From Piscinibacter sp. (lineage in GTDB: Bacteria; Pseudomonadota; Gammaproteobacteria; Burkholderiales; Burkholderiaceae_C): a stretch of DNA of 64,000 nt. A program made the position numbers and the translations under genes. The DNA lies in contig JAHBZL010000030.1 of NCBI GenBank assembly GCA_019635485.1, positions 1 to 64,000 on the forward strand, in the 5' to 3' direction. Under the pieces are notes generated by a model. It had not been told where the DNA came from. It made no database searches and worked only from the letters and a program-made list of their open reading frames with translations. Each line of letters begins with the position of its first letter. Positions within the stretch are counted from its first letter, which is position 1. Below are positions 50,207 through 58,902 of this stretch, piece after piece.

Positions 50207-50905
50207 TCATGGCAAGTCGGTGGGCTTGGCGATCCAGGCCAGCACGTGCGTGCGCAGCGCCGGAACGGTGTTGAGGACAGTGTAGAGCGCCGGATGCAGC
50301 CGAACGACACGCCGCGCGATCGGCGGCGCCAGCGTGATGCGGCGCGCCTGCAGCACGCCCAGCGGGAAGAGCTGCCGCACACGCGCGAGCGGCACGCCGC
50401 GCACGTCCGGATTGCGCGGGTTGTCGACGGTGAAGTCGTACCAGAGCACGCCGCCGCCCGGGCGCAGCCAGCGCCACATCGTGTCGGCCAGGCGTTGCTG
50501 GAAGGCCTCGTCGAGCAGCGACGAGAACACCGTCGAGACGAACACAATGTCCTGCGCGGCCGCAGGCAGCTCGATGCCGGTCGCGTCGCCGCCGTGCAGG
50601 GTCAGCGCCGCCGGCAGGCAGGCGCGCGCCTGCGCCAGGCGCTCCGGCAGCAGTTCGACACCAGCCAAGTGCTCGGGCCGGAAGCCAAAGCGCAGCAGCT
50701 CCAGCAGGTTGCCGCCGCTGCCGCAGCCGACCTCGAGCAGGTGCAGCGTGCCCAGATCGGGCAGGCCGGTGCGCGCGAACATCCCCAGCATCGCACGCTG
50801 CCGCTCCTGCACCATCCGGCAGACCTCCGGGCGCAGCAGACTGTAGCGGTCGCCATCGCCACGGCGGGCGTAGCGCTCGGCGACGGCGCGCGCTTCGCTG
50901 CTCAC
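50207..50905 (-). CDS. Class I SAM methyltransferase, paralogue A
   Basis: Protein of 232 aa. [19 protein letters not shown] near residues 55-73 is SAM motif I, and [12 protein letters not shown] supplies the acidic residue. The [27 protein letters not shown] segment near 145-171 closely parallels the methyltransferase at 53266 (LRPGGWLLWYDACRTRAADPHFRAVP), so the two are paralogues. A sugar O-methyltransferase role is inferred. It is flanked by two GC-palindrome gaps of about 105 bp rather than by overlaps. Confidence 0.78.
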   Translation of the reverse strand: MSSEARAVAERYARRGDGDRYSLLRPEVCRMVQERQRAMLGMFARTGLPDLGTLHLLEVGCGSGGNLLELLRFGFRPEHLAGVELLPERLAQARACLPAALTLHGGDATGIELPAAAQDIVFVSTVFSSLLDEAFQQRLADTMWRWLRPGGGVLWYDFTVDNPRNPDVRGVPLARVRQLFPLGVLQARRITLAPPIARRVVRLHPALYTVLNTVPALRTHVLAWIAKPTDLP

Positions 50906-50968
50906 GGTGACACCGGAGAGAGTGCGTCCAGCGGCCGCCGCGGATCCGGCTCGGCCGGTCCGCTGGTG

Positions 50969-51010
50969 GCGCCCCCCTGGGGGGGAGCGCCGCAGGCGCT
51001 ACGGGGGGGA
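50969..51010. repeat. GC-rich palindromic intergenic element
   Basis: GGCGCCCCCCTGGGGGGGAG followed by CGCCGCAGGCGCT and a G7 run, in the 106-bp gap between two genes of the same strand. The core is an inverted repeat, and GCGCC-GCAG-GCGC forms a second small stem. It looks like the dispersed palindromic units common in Burkholderiales intergenic DNA. It could act as an mRNA-processing or attenuation site. Confidence 0.45.
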
Positions 51011-51011
51011 T

Positions 51012-52226
51012 TCACGCCACCGCCTCGATGAAGCGCCGCGCCAGCACCGGATAGCTGTGGTTCGCGAGCACGAAGGCCCGGCCACGCGCGCCCATCGCGC
51101 GGCGCTCGTCGGCCGGCAGCGCGGCGAGGCGGCGCAGGCCCTCGGCCACCGCGGCGGCGTCCTCGGGCGCGACGGTCAGCCCGCAGCCGGCCTCGGCCAC
51201 CGGGTCGTTGCCCGCCTCGACCGAATGCAGCACCGGCGCGCCGGCCATCATGTAGTCCATTAGCTTGTTCGGCGCGATGCCGAAGCGGTACAGCGGCTGG
51301 CACTTCCAGCCGATGTACGCGATGTCCGCGCCGGCCAGCAGCGCCGGGACCTGCACCTTCGGGATCGGATCGAACAGCGCCACGTTGGCGAGCCGTTCGT
51401 CGGCGACGCGGCGCGCGAGGCGCGCCTTCTCGTGCCCGTCGCCGACCAGCACGAAGGCGAAGGGCGCATCGCGCAGCTCGTGGGCCGCGTCGAGCAGCAC
51501 GTCCAGCGCGTTGGGCTCGCCGTGCGAGCCGGCGTAGACGACCCGCACCCGCCCCTGCGCCGCCTGCCGCGCCAGGTGCCCGGCGAGCGCATGGTCCAGC
51601 GGGGCCGGCTCGCCCTGCCACTCCTCCGGGGCGATGCCGTTGGGCACGACATGCAGCTTGCGCAGGTCGAGCCCGTGCGCCGCCAGGTGGTCGGCCACCT
51701 TGGGCAGCATCGAGACCACGCGGTCGGCGTCGCGGCAGGCGTCGTCCTCGGCCTTCTGGCACAGGCGGATGAACGGGTGCGCCGGCGACATGCCCGAGAG
51801 CTCGATCGGCGAGGCCGGCCAGAGATCGTGCACCTCGTGCACCAGCGTCGCGCCGGCCCGGCGTGCGATGCGCCGCGCCACCCAGATGTCCATCGGGTAG
51901 GTGCTGGAGGCGATCACGACCTCGGGCCGGAAGTGTTGTGCCCAGGTGCCCGCCTGGATCCACAGCCGGGCGAGGAAGACGGCGATGTTGAGCACGCGCC
52001 CGACGCCGTTGCCGCGGTAGCGCGGCGTGTGCAGCCAGCGGTAGCCGATGCCGTCGATGCGTTCGTCGCCTGGCGCGGGTTGCCGCGTGCGCACGTGCGA
52101 GAAGGCGGCTCCGACGATCTGCACCTCGTGCCCGGCGCGCACCCACTCGCGGGCCAAGTAGTACGGGCGGTACTCCATGCCGTGGTGCGGCGAGCCCGCG
52201 TGGTGGTTGATCAGCAGCAGCCTCAT
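51012..52226 (-). CDS. Glycosyltransferase family 4 (WbuB-like)
   Basis: GT-B protein of 404 aa. The opening LLLINHHAGSPHHGMEYRPY (residues 3-22) and EVHDLWPASPIELSG near 134-148 are typical of the WbuB/WbwZ-type GT4 group, which often adds L-FucNAc or related deoxy-aminosugars; HVVPNGIAPEEW and VLVGDGHEKARL mark the donor domain, and KLMDYMMAGAPVLHSVEAGNDPV follows. The donor is not proven. Start ATG 52226 overlaps the next upstream gene's stop by ATGA. Confidence 0.85.
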   Translation of the reverse strand: MRLLLINHHAGSPHHGMEYRPYYLAREWVRAGHEVQIVGAAFSHVRTRQPAPGDERIDGIGYRWLHTPRYRGNGVGRVLNIAVFLARLWIQAGTWAQHFRPEVVIASSTYPMDIWVARRIARRAGATLVHEVHDLWPASPIELSGMSPAHPFIRLCQKAEDDACRDADRVVSMLPKVADHLAAHGLDLRKLHVVPNGIAPEEWQGEPAPLDHALAGHLARQAAQGRVRVVYAGSHGEPNALDVLLDAAHELRDAPFAFVLVGDGHEKARLARRVADERLANVALFDPIPKVQVPALLAGADIAYIGWKCQPLYRFGIAPNKLMDYMMAGAPVLHSVEAGNDPVAEAGCGLTVAPEDAAAVAEGLRRLAALPADERRAMGARGRAFVLANHSYPVLARRFIEAVA

Positions 52227-53269
52227 GCGGCGAGCAGCCCGCGGTACAGCGCGGCCATGCGGTCCATCTGCGCGGCGCTCGACGCGCGCTCCTGCACCAG
52301 CGCGCGGTTGTGCGTGCCCATGCCGGCACCGCGCGCCTGGCTGGCGCGCAGCGCGCCGAGCGCGCGCGCGAGCCCCGCGTCGTCCGACGCCGGCACGACG
52401 AAGCCGCCCGCCTCCGTCACCCACTGGCGGTTCGCCGCCAGGTCCGAGACCACGACCGGCAGCCCGCAGGCCATCGACTCGAGCAGCGCGACCGAGGTGG
52501 CATCGCTGGCCGGCACGGACACCGAGACATGGCATCGCGCCAGCAGCTGCGGCAGCGCCTGCGCGTCGACCCGGCCATGCCAGACGACCGCGTCGTCCAG
52601 GCCGAGAGCGTGCACCTGCGCGCGCAGGGCGTCCTCCCCGCTGCCGCCGCCGAACAGGTGCAGCGTGACGGGGCCTGTGGCGTGCAGCTCGGCGACCGCG
52701 TCGACGATGCGGTCGATCCGGTAGTTCGGCTCCCAGGCGCGCAGGCTCGCGACCTGGAAGCCCGCGTCGCGCTGCCCCGGCGGCAGCGGCACGAAGCGCG
52801 TCGTGTCGGCGCCCCAGAAGATCTCGGCCAGGCGCGCCCGCGGGCGGTACGCGGCGATCGCGTCGAGCACGTCGCGCGAGTCGGCCGTGATCAGGTCGGC
52901 GCGGCGCAGCACCCGGCCGGTGAGCCAGCGCACGAGCCGGCGCTCGCGCGGCGAGACCAGCAGGTCCGAGCCCCAGGCCGTCAGCACCAGCGGGCGGCGC
53001 CGGCAGGCCGCCGCCAGCAGGCCGTAGGAGGTGACGTAGTGGCCATGCACGATGTCCGGCGCCAGCTCCGCCACGCGCCGGCGCACGGCCGGGATGCGGC
53101 CGAACCAGCCAAGCGGCCCGGCCGGCGGCAGCACGGTCACCGGCACGCCCGGGATGTCGTGCGCCTCGGCGCTGAGCACCGAGACACGGAAGCCGCGCTC
53201 GTGCATCGCCAGCGCCCAGCGCTGCAGATGGATCGACGGCGCATGCCCGAGCAGGCACAGGTGGGTCAT
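52223..53269 (-). CDS. Glycosyltransferase family 4 protein
   Basis: GT-B protein of 348 aa. LLGHAPSIHLQRWALAM near residues 6-22, HGHYVTSYGLLAAACRRRPLVLTAWGSDLL near 75-104, and SLRAWEPNYRIDRIVDAV near 176-193; the donor domain has SDATSVALLESMACGLPVVVSDL near 258-280, an EX7E-like motif. Donor unknown. It is coupled by ATGA overlaps to the glycosyltransferase downstream and the methyltransferase upstream. Confidence 0.85.
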   Translation of the reverse strand: MTHLCLLGHAPSIHLQRWALAMHERGFRVSVLSAEAHDIPGVPVTVLPPAGPLGWFGRIPAVRRRVAELAPDIVHGHYVTSYGLLAAACRRRPLVLTAWGSDLLVSPRERRLVRWLTGRVLRRADLITADSRDVLDAIAAYRPRARLAEIFWGADTTRFVPLPPGQRDAGFQVASLRAWEPNYRIDRIVDAVAELHATGPVTLHLFGGGSGEDALRAQVHALGLDDAVVWHGRVDAQALPQLLARCHVSVSVPASDATSVALLESMACGLPVVVSDLAANRQWVTEAGGFVVPASDDAGLARALGALRASQARGAGMGTHNRALVQERASSAAQMDRMAALYRGLLAA

Positions 53270-53976
53270 GACAGCGCCTCGGCCCGTTCCACCTTCTGTG
53301 CCAGTCCGAGCAGGTGCGTGCGGGCGATGCCGGCGGCATCGAGCAGGCTCAGCGACCACCCGCCCAGCCAGCGCTGCAGGCGCCGGGTGACGCCGATGTC
53401 GCTCGTGAGCGATGCGAAGTGCCAGCGTACGCCGGGGAACAACGCCTCCACGTCGGCGCGCGGCACGGCACGGAAGTGCGGGTCGGCGGCGCGCGTGCGG
53501 CAGGCGTCGTACCAGAGCAGCCAGCCGCCCGGGCGCAGCACGCGCAGCATCTCGGCCGCGCCGGCGCGCCGCGCTTCGGCGTCGACGATTGAGCTGAACA
53601 CGACGTTCTGACTGACCAGATCGAAGCTCGCCGCGGGGAACGGCAGGGCCGTGATGCTGCCCTGCACCAGCGCCGCCACGCTGGCGCGCCGGGCCGCGAG
53701 CAGCCGCTCGTGCATCAGGTCGACGCCGTACAGCGCCTGCGGCTGCACGCCCCAGCGCAGCAGGTTGGCGAACTCCAGGCCGAAGCCGCAGCCGACGTCG
53801 AGTACGCGTGCCGCGGCCAGGTCCACTCCGCAGCGGGCGAGCAGGCGCAGCGCGACGCGTTCGCGCTCCTGCACGGCGTGCAGCACGGCCGGCTGGCGCA
53901 GCGTCCAGAAGCCGGTCAGCGTGGCGCTGGCATCGCGCTCGCGGTAGCGCGCCTGGGCCCGTTCCAGCTCAGCCAT
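53266..53976 (-). CDS. Class I SAM methyltransferase, paralogue B
   Basis: Protein of 236 aa. VLDVGCGFGLEFANLLRWG near residues 58-76 is motif I, with YGVDLMHERLLAAR after it and ASFDLVSQNVVFSSIVD as motif IV. Strong similarity in the C-terminal half to the protein at 50207 points to a local duplication or shared recruitment. The substrate is unknown; position between two glycosyltransferases suggests a glycan. Overlaps of 4 and 8 bases with its neighbours. Confidence 0.78.
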   Translation of the reverse strand: MAELERAQARYRERDASATLTGFWTLRQPAVLHAVQERERVALRLLARCGVDLAAARVLDVGCGFGLEFANLLRWGVQPQALYGVDLMHERLLAARRASVAALVQGSITALPFPAASFDLVSQNVVFSSIVDAEARRAGAAEMLRVLRPGGWLLWYDACRTRAADPHFRAVPRADVEALFPGVRWHFASLTSDIGVTRRLQRWLGGWSLSLLDAAGIARTHLLGLAQKVERAEALS

Positions 53977-55294
53977 CGCGGCGCCCGGGCGTGCGTTCGA
54001 GGCACCGCTGCAGGAACACGTCCAGCTGCTGCGTCAGTGCGCGGCGCTCGAAGGTCTCCGGCGAGGCGCTGGTCGGCTGCGCCGGCAGATCGCCGGCGAG
54101 CGACGCTTTCAGGGCCTCGGCGATGCCGGCCACGTCCTCCTCGGCGGCGACGCGGCAGGGCGCATGCGCCCGCAGCAGCTGCGCTGCGTCGCCTTCCGGC
54201 GGGCCGACCAGCAGCACCGGCCGGCGCGCGCGCAGGTACTCGAAGATCTTGCCTGAGAGCACGCCGCGCGCCGCCGCGCCGCCGCCGATGAGCAGCAGCA
54301 GCAGGTCCGCCCCGAGCATCTCGGCCACCGCGCGGCGGTGCCCGACGAAGCCGGTGCGCTCCAGCACGCCCGGGTTGCGCGCGGCGAAGTCCGTCAGCAG
54401 CGGCTCGAAGCGTGTGCCGATCAGGCCGACGAAACGCAGACGCAGGCGCGCCGCGAGGGCCGGATGCCGGGCCAGCAGGGACTCGGCCGCAGCCAGCACC
54501 GGACGCGGTGACTGGTGGCCGTACAGCGTGCCGGCGTGCACGACGCGGAAGGCGGCATCCGCGTGCAGTACCGGCTCGACGGTCGCGAAGTCGGCTTCGT
54601 CGTAGCCGTTCGGGATCAGGACCACGGGGCAGCGGCCCGCCACCTGCGCCGCCAGCGCCCGCTGCAGGGTCGGCGTCACCGTCACGACGCCCGCCGCGCT
54701 GTCCAGCCAGCGGCGCTCCAGCCGCCGGTCGATCGGTCGGCGCCAGGCCAGCGCCGCGTAGGCCGGGTTGCCGGTCCAGAGGTCGCGCCAGTCGGCCACC
54801 CAGGGCACGCCGCAGGCACGTGAGAGGCGCGCTGCGAGCGCATGCGAGGACACCGGCGGCGCGCTGCTGAGGATCAGCTGCACGCCCTCCTCCCGCACGA
54901 GACGGCACGCCGTCTCGAAGGCGCGGCGCGCCCAGCCGGCCTTGTCGTCCGGGAACTGCAGGCTGGCGTAGACGGCCAGCGCGGCGTCGCGCAGGCCGCC
55001 GGGAGGCGTCGAGGGCGGCGTGTGCGGCACGGTCGCCAGCGCCCCGGCCGGTCGCCGGCGGGCCCGCCAGGCGACCACGCGCTGCAGCAGCGGCTGGTGC
55101 TCGACGCGATGCACGCCGACCGACGCCGGGATCTCGTCGACCAGCGAGGCATCCGCCGTGTAGGCCGGATCGTGGCCGGCCAGCACCGTCACCTGCACGC
55201 CGCACTCCCCCAGGTAGCGGCTGAACTTCAGCGCGCGCTGCACCCCGGCGCCGCCCATCGGCGGGAAGTGGTAGGCGAGCAGCAGCAGCTTCAT
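53969..55294 (-). CDS. GT4-like glycosyltransferase
   Basis: GT-B protein of 441 aa. LLLAYHFPPMGGAGVQRALKF near the N-terminus is a typical acceptor-domain opening; DWRDLWTGNP near residues 168-177; VVLIPNGYDEADF near 224-236 opens the donor domain; FVGHRRAVAEMLGADLLLLLIGGG near 320-343 and GKIFEYLRARRPVLLVGP follow. A FemAB or heptosyltransferase role is unlikely from these motifs. The sugar is unknown. It overlaps both neighbours. Confidence 0.82.
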   Translation of the reverse strand: MKLLLLAYHFPPMGGAGVQRALKFSRYLGECGVQVTVLAGHDPAYTADASLVDEIPASVGVHRVEHQPLLQRVVAWRARRRPAGALATVPHTPPSTPPGGLRDAALAVYASLQFPDDKAGWARRAFETACRLVREEGVQLILSSAPPVSSHALAARLSRACGVPWVADWRDLWTGNPAYAALAWRRPIDRRLERRWLDSAAGVVTVTPTLQRALAAQVAGRCPVVLIPNGYDEADFATVEPVLHADAAFRVVHAGTLYGHQSPRPVLAAAESLLARHPALAARLRLRFVGLIGTRFEPLLTDFAARNPGVLERTGFVGHRRAVAEMLGADLLLLLIGGGAAARGVLSGKIFEYLRARRPVLLVGPPEGDAAQLLRAHAPCRVAAEEDVAGIAEALKASLAGDLPAQPTSASPETFERRALTQQLDVFLQRCLERTPGRRDG

Positions 55295-55956
55295 GCGGTG
55301 CCCCGGCGCAGCACCCAGTAGTCGCAGTAGGGCAGCGGCGTGAGGGACACGGTGACGAAACCCTGCGCGGCCAGAACCGCCTCGACGTCGAGCCGCGCCA
55401 CCTTACCGTCGCCGATCTCCCAGCAGTGGTTCGGGTCGATCCAGATGCGCTGGCGCACGAAGCGGTTCCAGGCCTCGGAAAGGCTGGTCGTGCCGAACGG
55501 AAAGCGCCACATCAGCAGGCGCTGGCGCGGTGTGATGACGAGCAGGTGGCCCTTGCGGTGCGGCACGGTCAGGTAGAGCCACCCGCGCGGGCGCAGGGTG
55601 GCGGCGAGGTTCGCGATGCCAGTGCGGAACTGCGCAAACGGCAGGTGCTCGAGCACCTCGGTGCAGACGGCCGCGTCGAAGCGGCCGGCCAGCGCCGGCT
55701 GCGGCTCGAGCAGGTTGCCGTGCACCTCGGGCCGCAGGTTCGGGTTCAGGTCCATCACGGTGTAGCTGCGTACGAAGGGCTCGACGCAGCGGCGCACCAC
55801 GCCGTCGCCGGTGCCGACCTCGAACACGTCGCCGTCGACCTGCGCCACCAGGTCCTTCACGACGTGGAAGTGGCGCGTCCAGGTGAAGAAGTCCAGGCCG
55901 GCCAGGTATTGCTTCTGGGTCAGCGTGAACTGGTGCGGATCGATGCCGGGTTCCAT
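55291..55956 (-). CDS. Class I SAM methyltransferase (UbiE/Methyltransf_11-like)
   Basis: Protein of 221 aa. VFEVGTGDGVVRR near residues 44-56 is a slightly atypical motif I (Thr in place of Cys/Gly), VMDLNPNLRPEV gives the acidic residue, and VCTEVLEHLPFAQF near 97-110 is a standard motif IV for small-molecule methyltransferases. It is not closely similar to the other two methyltransferases of this half. It overlaps the preceding glycosyltransferase by ATGA and lies 13 bp after the flippase. Confidence 0.78.
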   Translation of the reverse strand: MEPGIDPHQFTLTQKQYLAGLDFFTWTRHFHVVKDLVAQVDGDVFEVGTGDGVVRRCVEPFVRSYTVMDLNPNLRPEVHGNLLEPQPALAGRFDAAVCTEVLEHLPFAQFRTGIANLAATLRPRGWLYLTVPHRKGHLLVITPRQRLLMWRFPFGTTSLSEAWNRFVRQRIWIDPNHCWEIGDGKVARLDVEAVLAAQGFVTVSLTPLPYCDYWVLRRGTA

Positions 55957-55969
55957 CGGACGCGGATTG

Positions 55970-57223
55970 TCAGGGCAACACGCGGCGCGCTAGGCGGGCC
56001 GCGACCAGCGCCATCGCCGCATTGGCAACGGCGACCGCAGCCGCCGCGCCACTGGCGCCGAAGCGCGGCACGAGCGCCAGGTTCAGCGATGCATTGATCG
56101 TCGTGGCGGCCACCGCCAGCGCCAGCACCTGGCCGCTGCGGCCGTCCAGCAGCAGCGCGTAGAGCAGGATCTGGTAGACGCCGAACGCGACCACCGCCGC
56201 CCCCATCCAGGCGAATAGCGCGAACGGCGCCTCGTAGTGCGCGGTCGTCAGCAGCGGCAGGCCCCAGGGCCCGGCCAGCGCGATGAGCAGCGCGAGCGGC
56301 ACGCAGCCCGCGAGGTAACCACGCAGCGCGCGGCGCAGCAGCGCCGCGGCGGCACCCACCTCGCCGGCCTGCCAGTGCCGCGCGAGCACCGGGAACAGCG
56401 TGAAGCCGAGCACGCTGTGCAGTACCATCGGGATGCCGGCCAGCGACTGCGCGGCGGCATAGACGGCCAGCGCCGGCAGGTCCAGCCCGCGTAGCAGCAG
56501 GTAGCGGTCCAGCACCGCGTTCAGCGACGTGAAGCCCGCCAGCAGCACCAGCGGCGCCGAGAAACGCAGCAGCCCCCGCAGGTCCGTGCCGGCGGCCGCA
56601 CCGTCGTCCGGCCCGACCTGACGCCGCGACAGCGCCAGCACGCCCAGGCCGAACATCGCCTGCACGAGCGCGAACGGGGCGAGCCAGCCGGTCAGCGCCG
56701 GCGCGCCGCCGCCGACCAGCGCGATCAGCGCGCCATAGCGCACGACGCTGCGAGCGATCAGCACGGCCGCGACCCGGCCCATGCGGCCGGCGGCACGCAG
56801 CCAGGCGACGCCGAACTCGACCGCCGCATCCGCCGCGAGCAGGCCGAGCAGCGCCGGCAGCAGCGTGCGCGCCGCCGCGTCGCCGTAGACCCAGCCGGCG
56901 ACCACGCCGCCGCCGGCCAGCACACCCCCGGCGACCAGCAGGTACAGGCCGGTGGCCAGGCTGCCGAGACGGTCGAAGAAGCGCCGCGCGCCAGCGCCGC
57001 CGCCGGAGAAACTGCGCACGATCGCTGTCGGGAACGCGAACAGCACCAGCGGCACGAGCAGCCCGGCGGTCACCACCGTCTGCGTCCAGGCCCCGTAGTC
57101 CTGCGGCGCGATCGCGCGCGTCAGGAAGGGCAGCATCAGGAAACCGAGCAGCCGGTCCAGCAGGACGGCCGTGCCGTAAAGCGCCGTGTCGCCGCGCAGC
57201 CCCGTCAGGCGGAGGCCAGGCAC
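55970..57223 (-). CDS. Second Wzx-type polysaccharide flippase
   Basis: Polytopic membrane protein of 417 aa with about 12 hydrophobic segments, PST/MOP superfamily. LYGTAVLLDRLLGFLMLPFLTR and APQDYGAW form the opening; Gly/Ala-rich helices follow. I take GTG 57223 as start (19-bp overlap with the wbpE stop), since the region upstream belongs to wbpE and no nearer ATG fits. Two flippases in one locus suggest either two polymers or a recent merger of two gene sets. Confidence 0.78.
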   Translation of the reverse strand: MPGLRLTGLRGDTALYGTAVLLDRLLGFLMLPFLTRAIAPQDYGAWTQTVVTAGLLVPLVLFAFPTAIVRSFSGGGAGARRFFDRLGSLATGLYLLVAGGVLAGGGVVAGWVYGDAAARTLLPALLGLLAADAAVEFGVAWLRAAGRMGRVAAVLIARSVVRYGALIALVGGGAPALTGWLAPFALVQAMFGLGVLALSRRQVGPDDGAAAGTDLRGLLRFSAPLVLLAGFTSLNAVLDRYLLLRGLDLPALAVYAAAQSLAGIPMVLHSVLGFTLFPVLARHWQAGEVGAAAALLRRALRGYLAGCVPLALLIALAGPWGLPLLTTAHYEAPFALFAWMGAAVVAFGVYQILLYALLLDGRSGQVLALAVAATTINASLNLALVPRFGASGAAAAVAVANAAMALVAARLARRVLP

Positions 57224-58317
57224 GCGGCAAGCGCCTCCACCACGCGGTCCTGCTGCGCCTCGCTGAGGTCGGCGCTCATCGGCAGGCTCAGCACGCGACG
57301 CGCGGCGCGCACGCTGTGCGGGCAGGCCTCGGCGGGGGCCCAGCCGGCGTAGGCGGGCTGATGATGCAGTGCCTTCGGATAGTGCACCGCGGTCGGAATG
57401 CCTTGCGCCTGCAGCGCCGCCTGCACGTCGGCGCGCCGGTCGACGAACACGGTGTACTGCCCCCACACGCATTCGCGCCCGGGCCGCACGGCGAGCCGTT
57501 CGACACCCCGTTCGCCGAGCAGGCGGTGATAGCGCGCGCCGAGGTCGCGGCGCCGCTGCAGTTCCCACCCGAAGCGCTCCAGCTTGGCGAGCACGACGGC
57601 GCACTGCAGCGTGTCCATGCGCCCGCCGACGCCGACCCGGGTGTGTGTGTAGCGTGCACTCTGGCCGTGCACCCGGATCTCGCGGCACGCCTGCGCGAGC
57701 ATGTCGTCGCTGGTGAAGATCGCCCCGCCATCGCCGTAGCAGCCCAGCGGCTTGCTCGGGAAAAAGCTCGTGCAGCCGAAGGTCGAGAGATGTCCGCTGC
57801 GGCGGCCCTGGTACGAGGCGCCGAAGCTCTGCGCCGCGTCCTCGATGACCGGGATGCCGCCGTGTTGCGCCGCAATCGCGTTCAGCGCGTCCATGTCGGC
57901 GGTCTGGCCGTACAGGCTGACCGGCATGATGGCCCGGGTGCGTGGCGTGATCGCCGCCTCGACGAGCGCGGCGTCGAGATTGCAGGTGTCCGGCTCGATG
58001 TCGACGAACACCGGCCGGCCGCCCAGCAGCACGATCATCTCGGCGGTGGCCGCGAAGGTGAACGGCGAGGTGATCACCTCGTCGCCGGGCTTCAGGTCGA
58101 GCGCCATCAGCGCGATCAGCAGCGCCTCGGTGCCGCTGGCGACGGTAATGCAGTGCTTCGCGCCGGTCCAGGCGGCGAGCTTCTCCTCGAGCTCCTTCAC
58201 CTCCGGGCCCATGATGTACTGGCCGTGGTCGAGCACGGCCTGCATGCGCGCCGCGATGCGTTCCTTCAGCGCCGCGTACTGCGTCTTCAGGTCGATGAAT
58301 TCGAGCTTGGCCGTCAT
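57205..58317 (-). CDS. wbpE: WbpE-type UDP-3-oxo-GlcNAcA aminotransferase
   Basis: DegT-family PLP enzyme of 370 aa that transfers an amino group to C3 of UDP-2-acetamido-3-oxo-glucuronate. [16 protein letters not shown] near the N-terminus is characteristic of WbpE/WlbC proteins; [13 protein letters not shown] near 61-73, [17 protein letters not shown] near 159-175 and the Schiff-base Lys189 in [14 protein letters not shown] are intact. It overlaps wbpD by ATGA, and wbpB follows upstream, giving the full B-D-E set. Confidence 0.92.
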   Translation of the reverse strand: MTAKLEFIDLKTQYAALKERIAARMQAVLDHGQYIMGPEVKELEEKLAAWTGAKHCITVASGTEALLIALMALDLKPGDEVITSPFTFAATAEMIVLLGGRPVFVDIEPDTCNLDAALVEAAITPRTRAIMPVSLYGQTADMDALNAIAAQHGGIPVIEDAAQSFGASYQGRRSGHLSTFGCTSFFPSKPLGCYGDGGAIFTSDDMLAQACREIRVHGQSARYTHTRVGVGGRMDTLQCAVVLAKLERFGWELQRRRDLGARYHRLLGERGVERLAVRPGRECVWGQYTVFVDRRADVQAALQAQGIPTAVHYPKALHHQPAYAGWAPAEACPHSVRAARRVLSLPMSADLSEAQQDRVVEALAACLASA

Positions 58318-58901
58318 GCAGGTTCCTCGACGCGCGAGCAGACGCCGCCGCGCAGCTGGTAGCGCTCGCCGGTGGCGGGGCAGCGCGCGGCGCCGTCGCC
58401 CGAGAGCGGCAGGTTGAGCCGTTCGCCGTGCCGGCTCATCCAGCCGACCTGGCGCGCCGGCACGCCGACCATGAGCGCGAAGTCGGGCACGTCGCGGTTC
58501 ACCACCGCGCCCGCGCCGACGAAGGCGAACGCGCCGATCGTCGTGCCACAGACGACGGTGCAGTTCGCGCCCAGCGTGGCCCCACGCCGCACCAGCGTGC
58601 GCCGGTACTCCGACTTGCGCGGCACCGCGGCGCGCGGGTTGTAGACGTTCGTGAAGACCATGCTCGGGCCGCAGAACACCTGGTCCTCCAGCGTGACGGC
58701 GTCGTAGACCGAGACGTTGTTCTGAATCTTCACGTCGTCGCCGATGCGGACATCGTCGCCGACATAGACGTTCTGCCCGAACGAGCAACGCGCACCGATG
58801 CGCGCACCCGCGCTGATGTGCACGAAGTGCCAGACGCGGCAGTCCGCACCGAGCACGGCGCCTGCGTCGACGATGGCCGACGGATGGATCGTCGTGGCCA
58901 T
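58314..58901 (-). CDS. wbpD: WbpD-type UDP-GlcNAc(3NH2)A N-acetyltransferase
   Basis: Left-handed beta-helix acetyltransferase of 195 aa that acetylates the C3 amino group made by WbpE. Hexapeptide repeats run from about residue 8 to 60 ([22 protein letters not shown] and on), followed by [20 protein letters not shown], a loop conserved in WbpD/WlbB. The C-terminal [13 protein letters not shown] segment is also typical. Coupled to wbpE by ATGA; wbpB ends 1 bp upstream. Confidence 0.92.
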   Translation of the reverse strand: MATTIHPSAIVDAGAVLGADCRVWHFVHISAGARIGARCSFGQNVYVGDDVRIGDDVKIQNNVSVYDAVTLEDQVFCGPSMVFTNVYNPRAAVPRKSEYRRTLVRRGATLGANCTVVCGTTIGAFAFVGAGAVVNRDVPDFALMVGVPARQVGWMSRHGERLNLPLSGDGAARCPATGERYQLRGGVCSRVEEPA

Positions 58902-58902
58902 A

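Noticed and set aside
51012..53339. 775-codon minus frame across two glycosyltransferases
   Set aside because: The 404-aa GT4 from ATG 52226 explains the end; the rest is an out-of-frame reading of the next GT4 gene.
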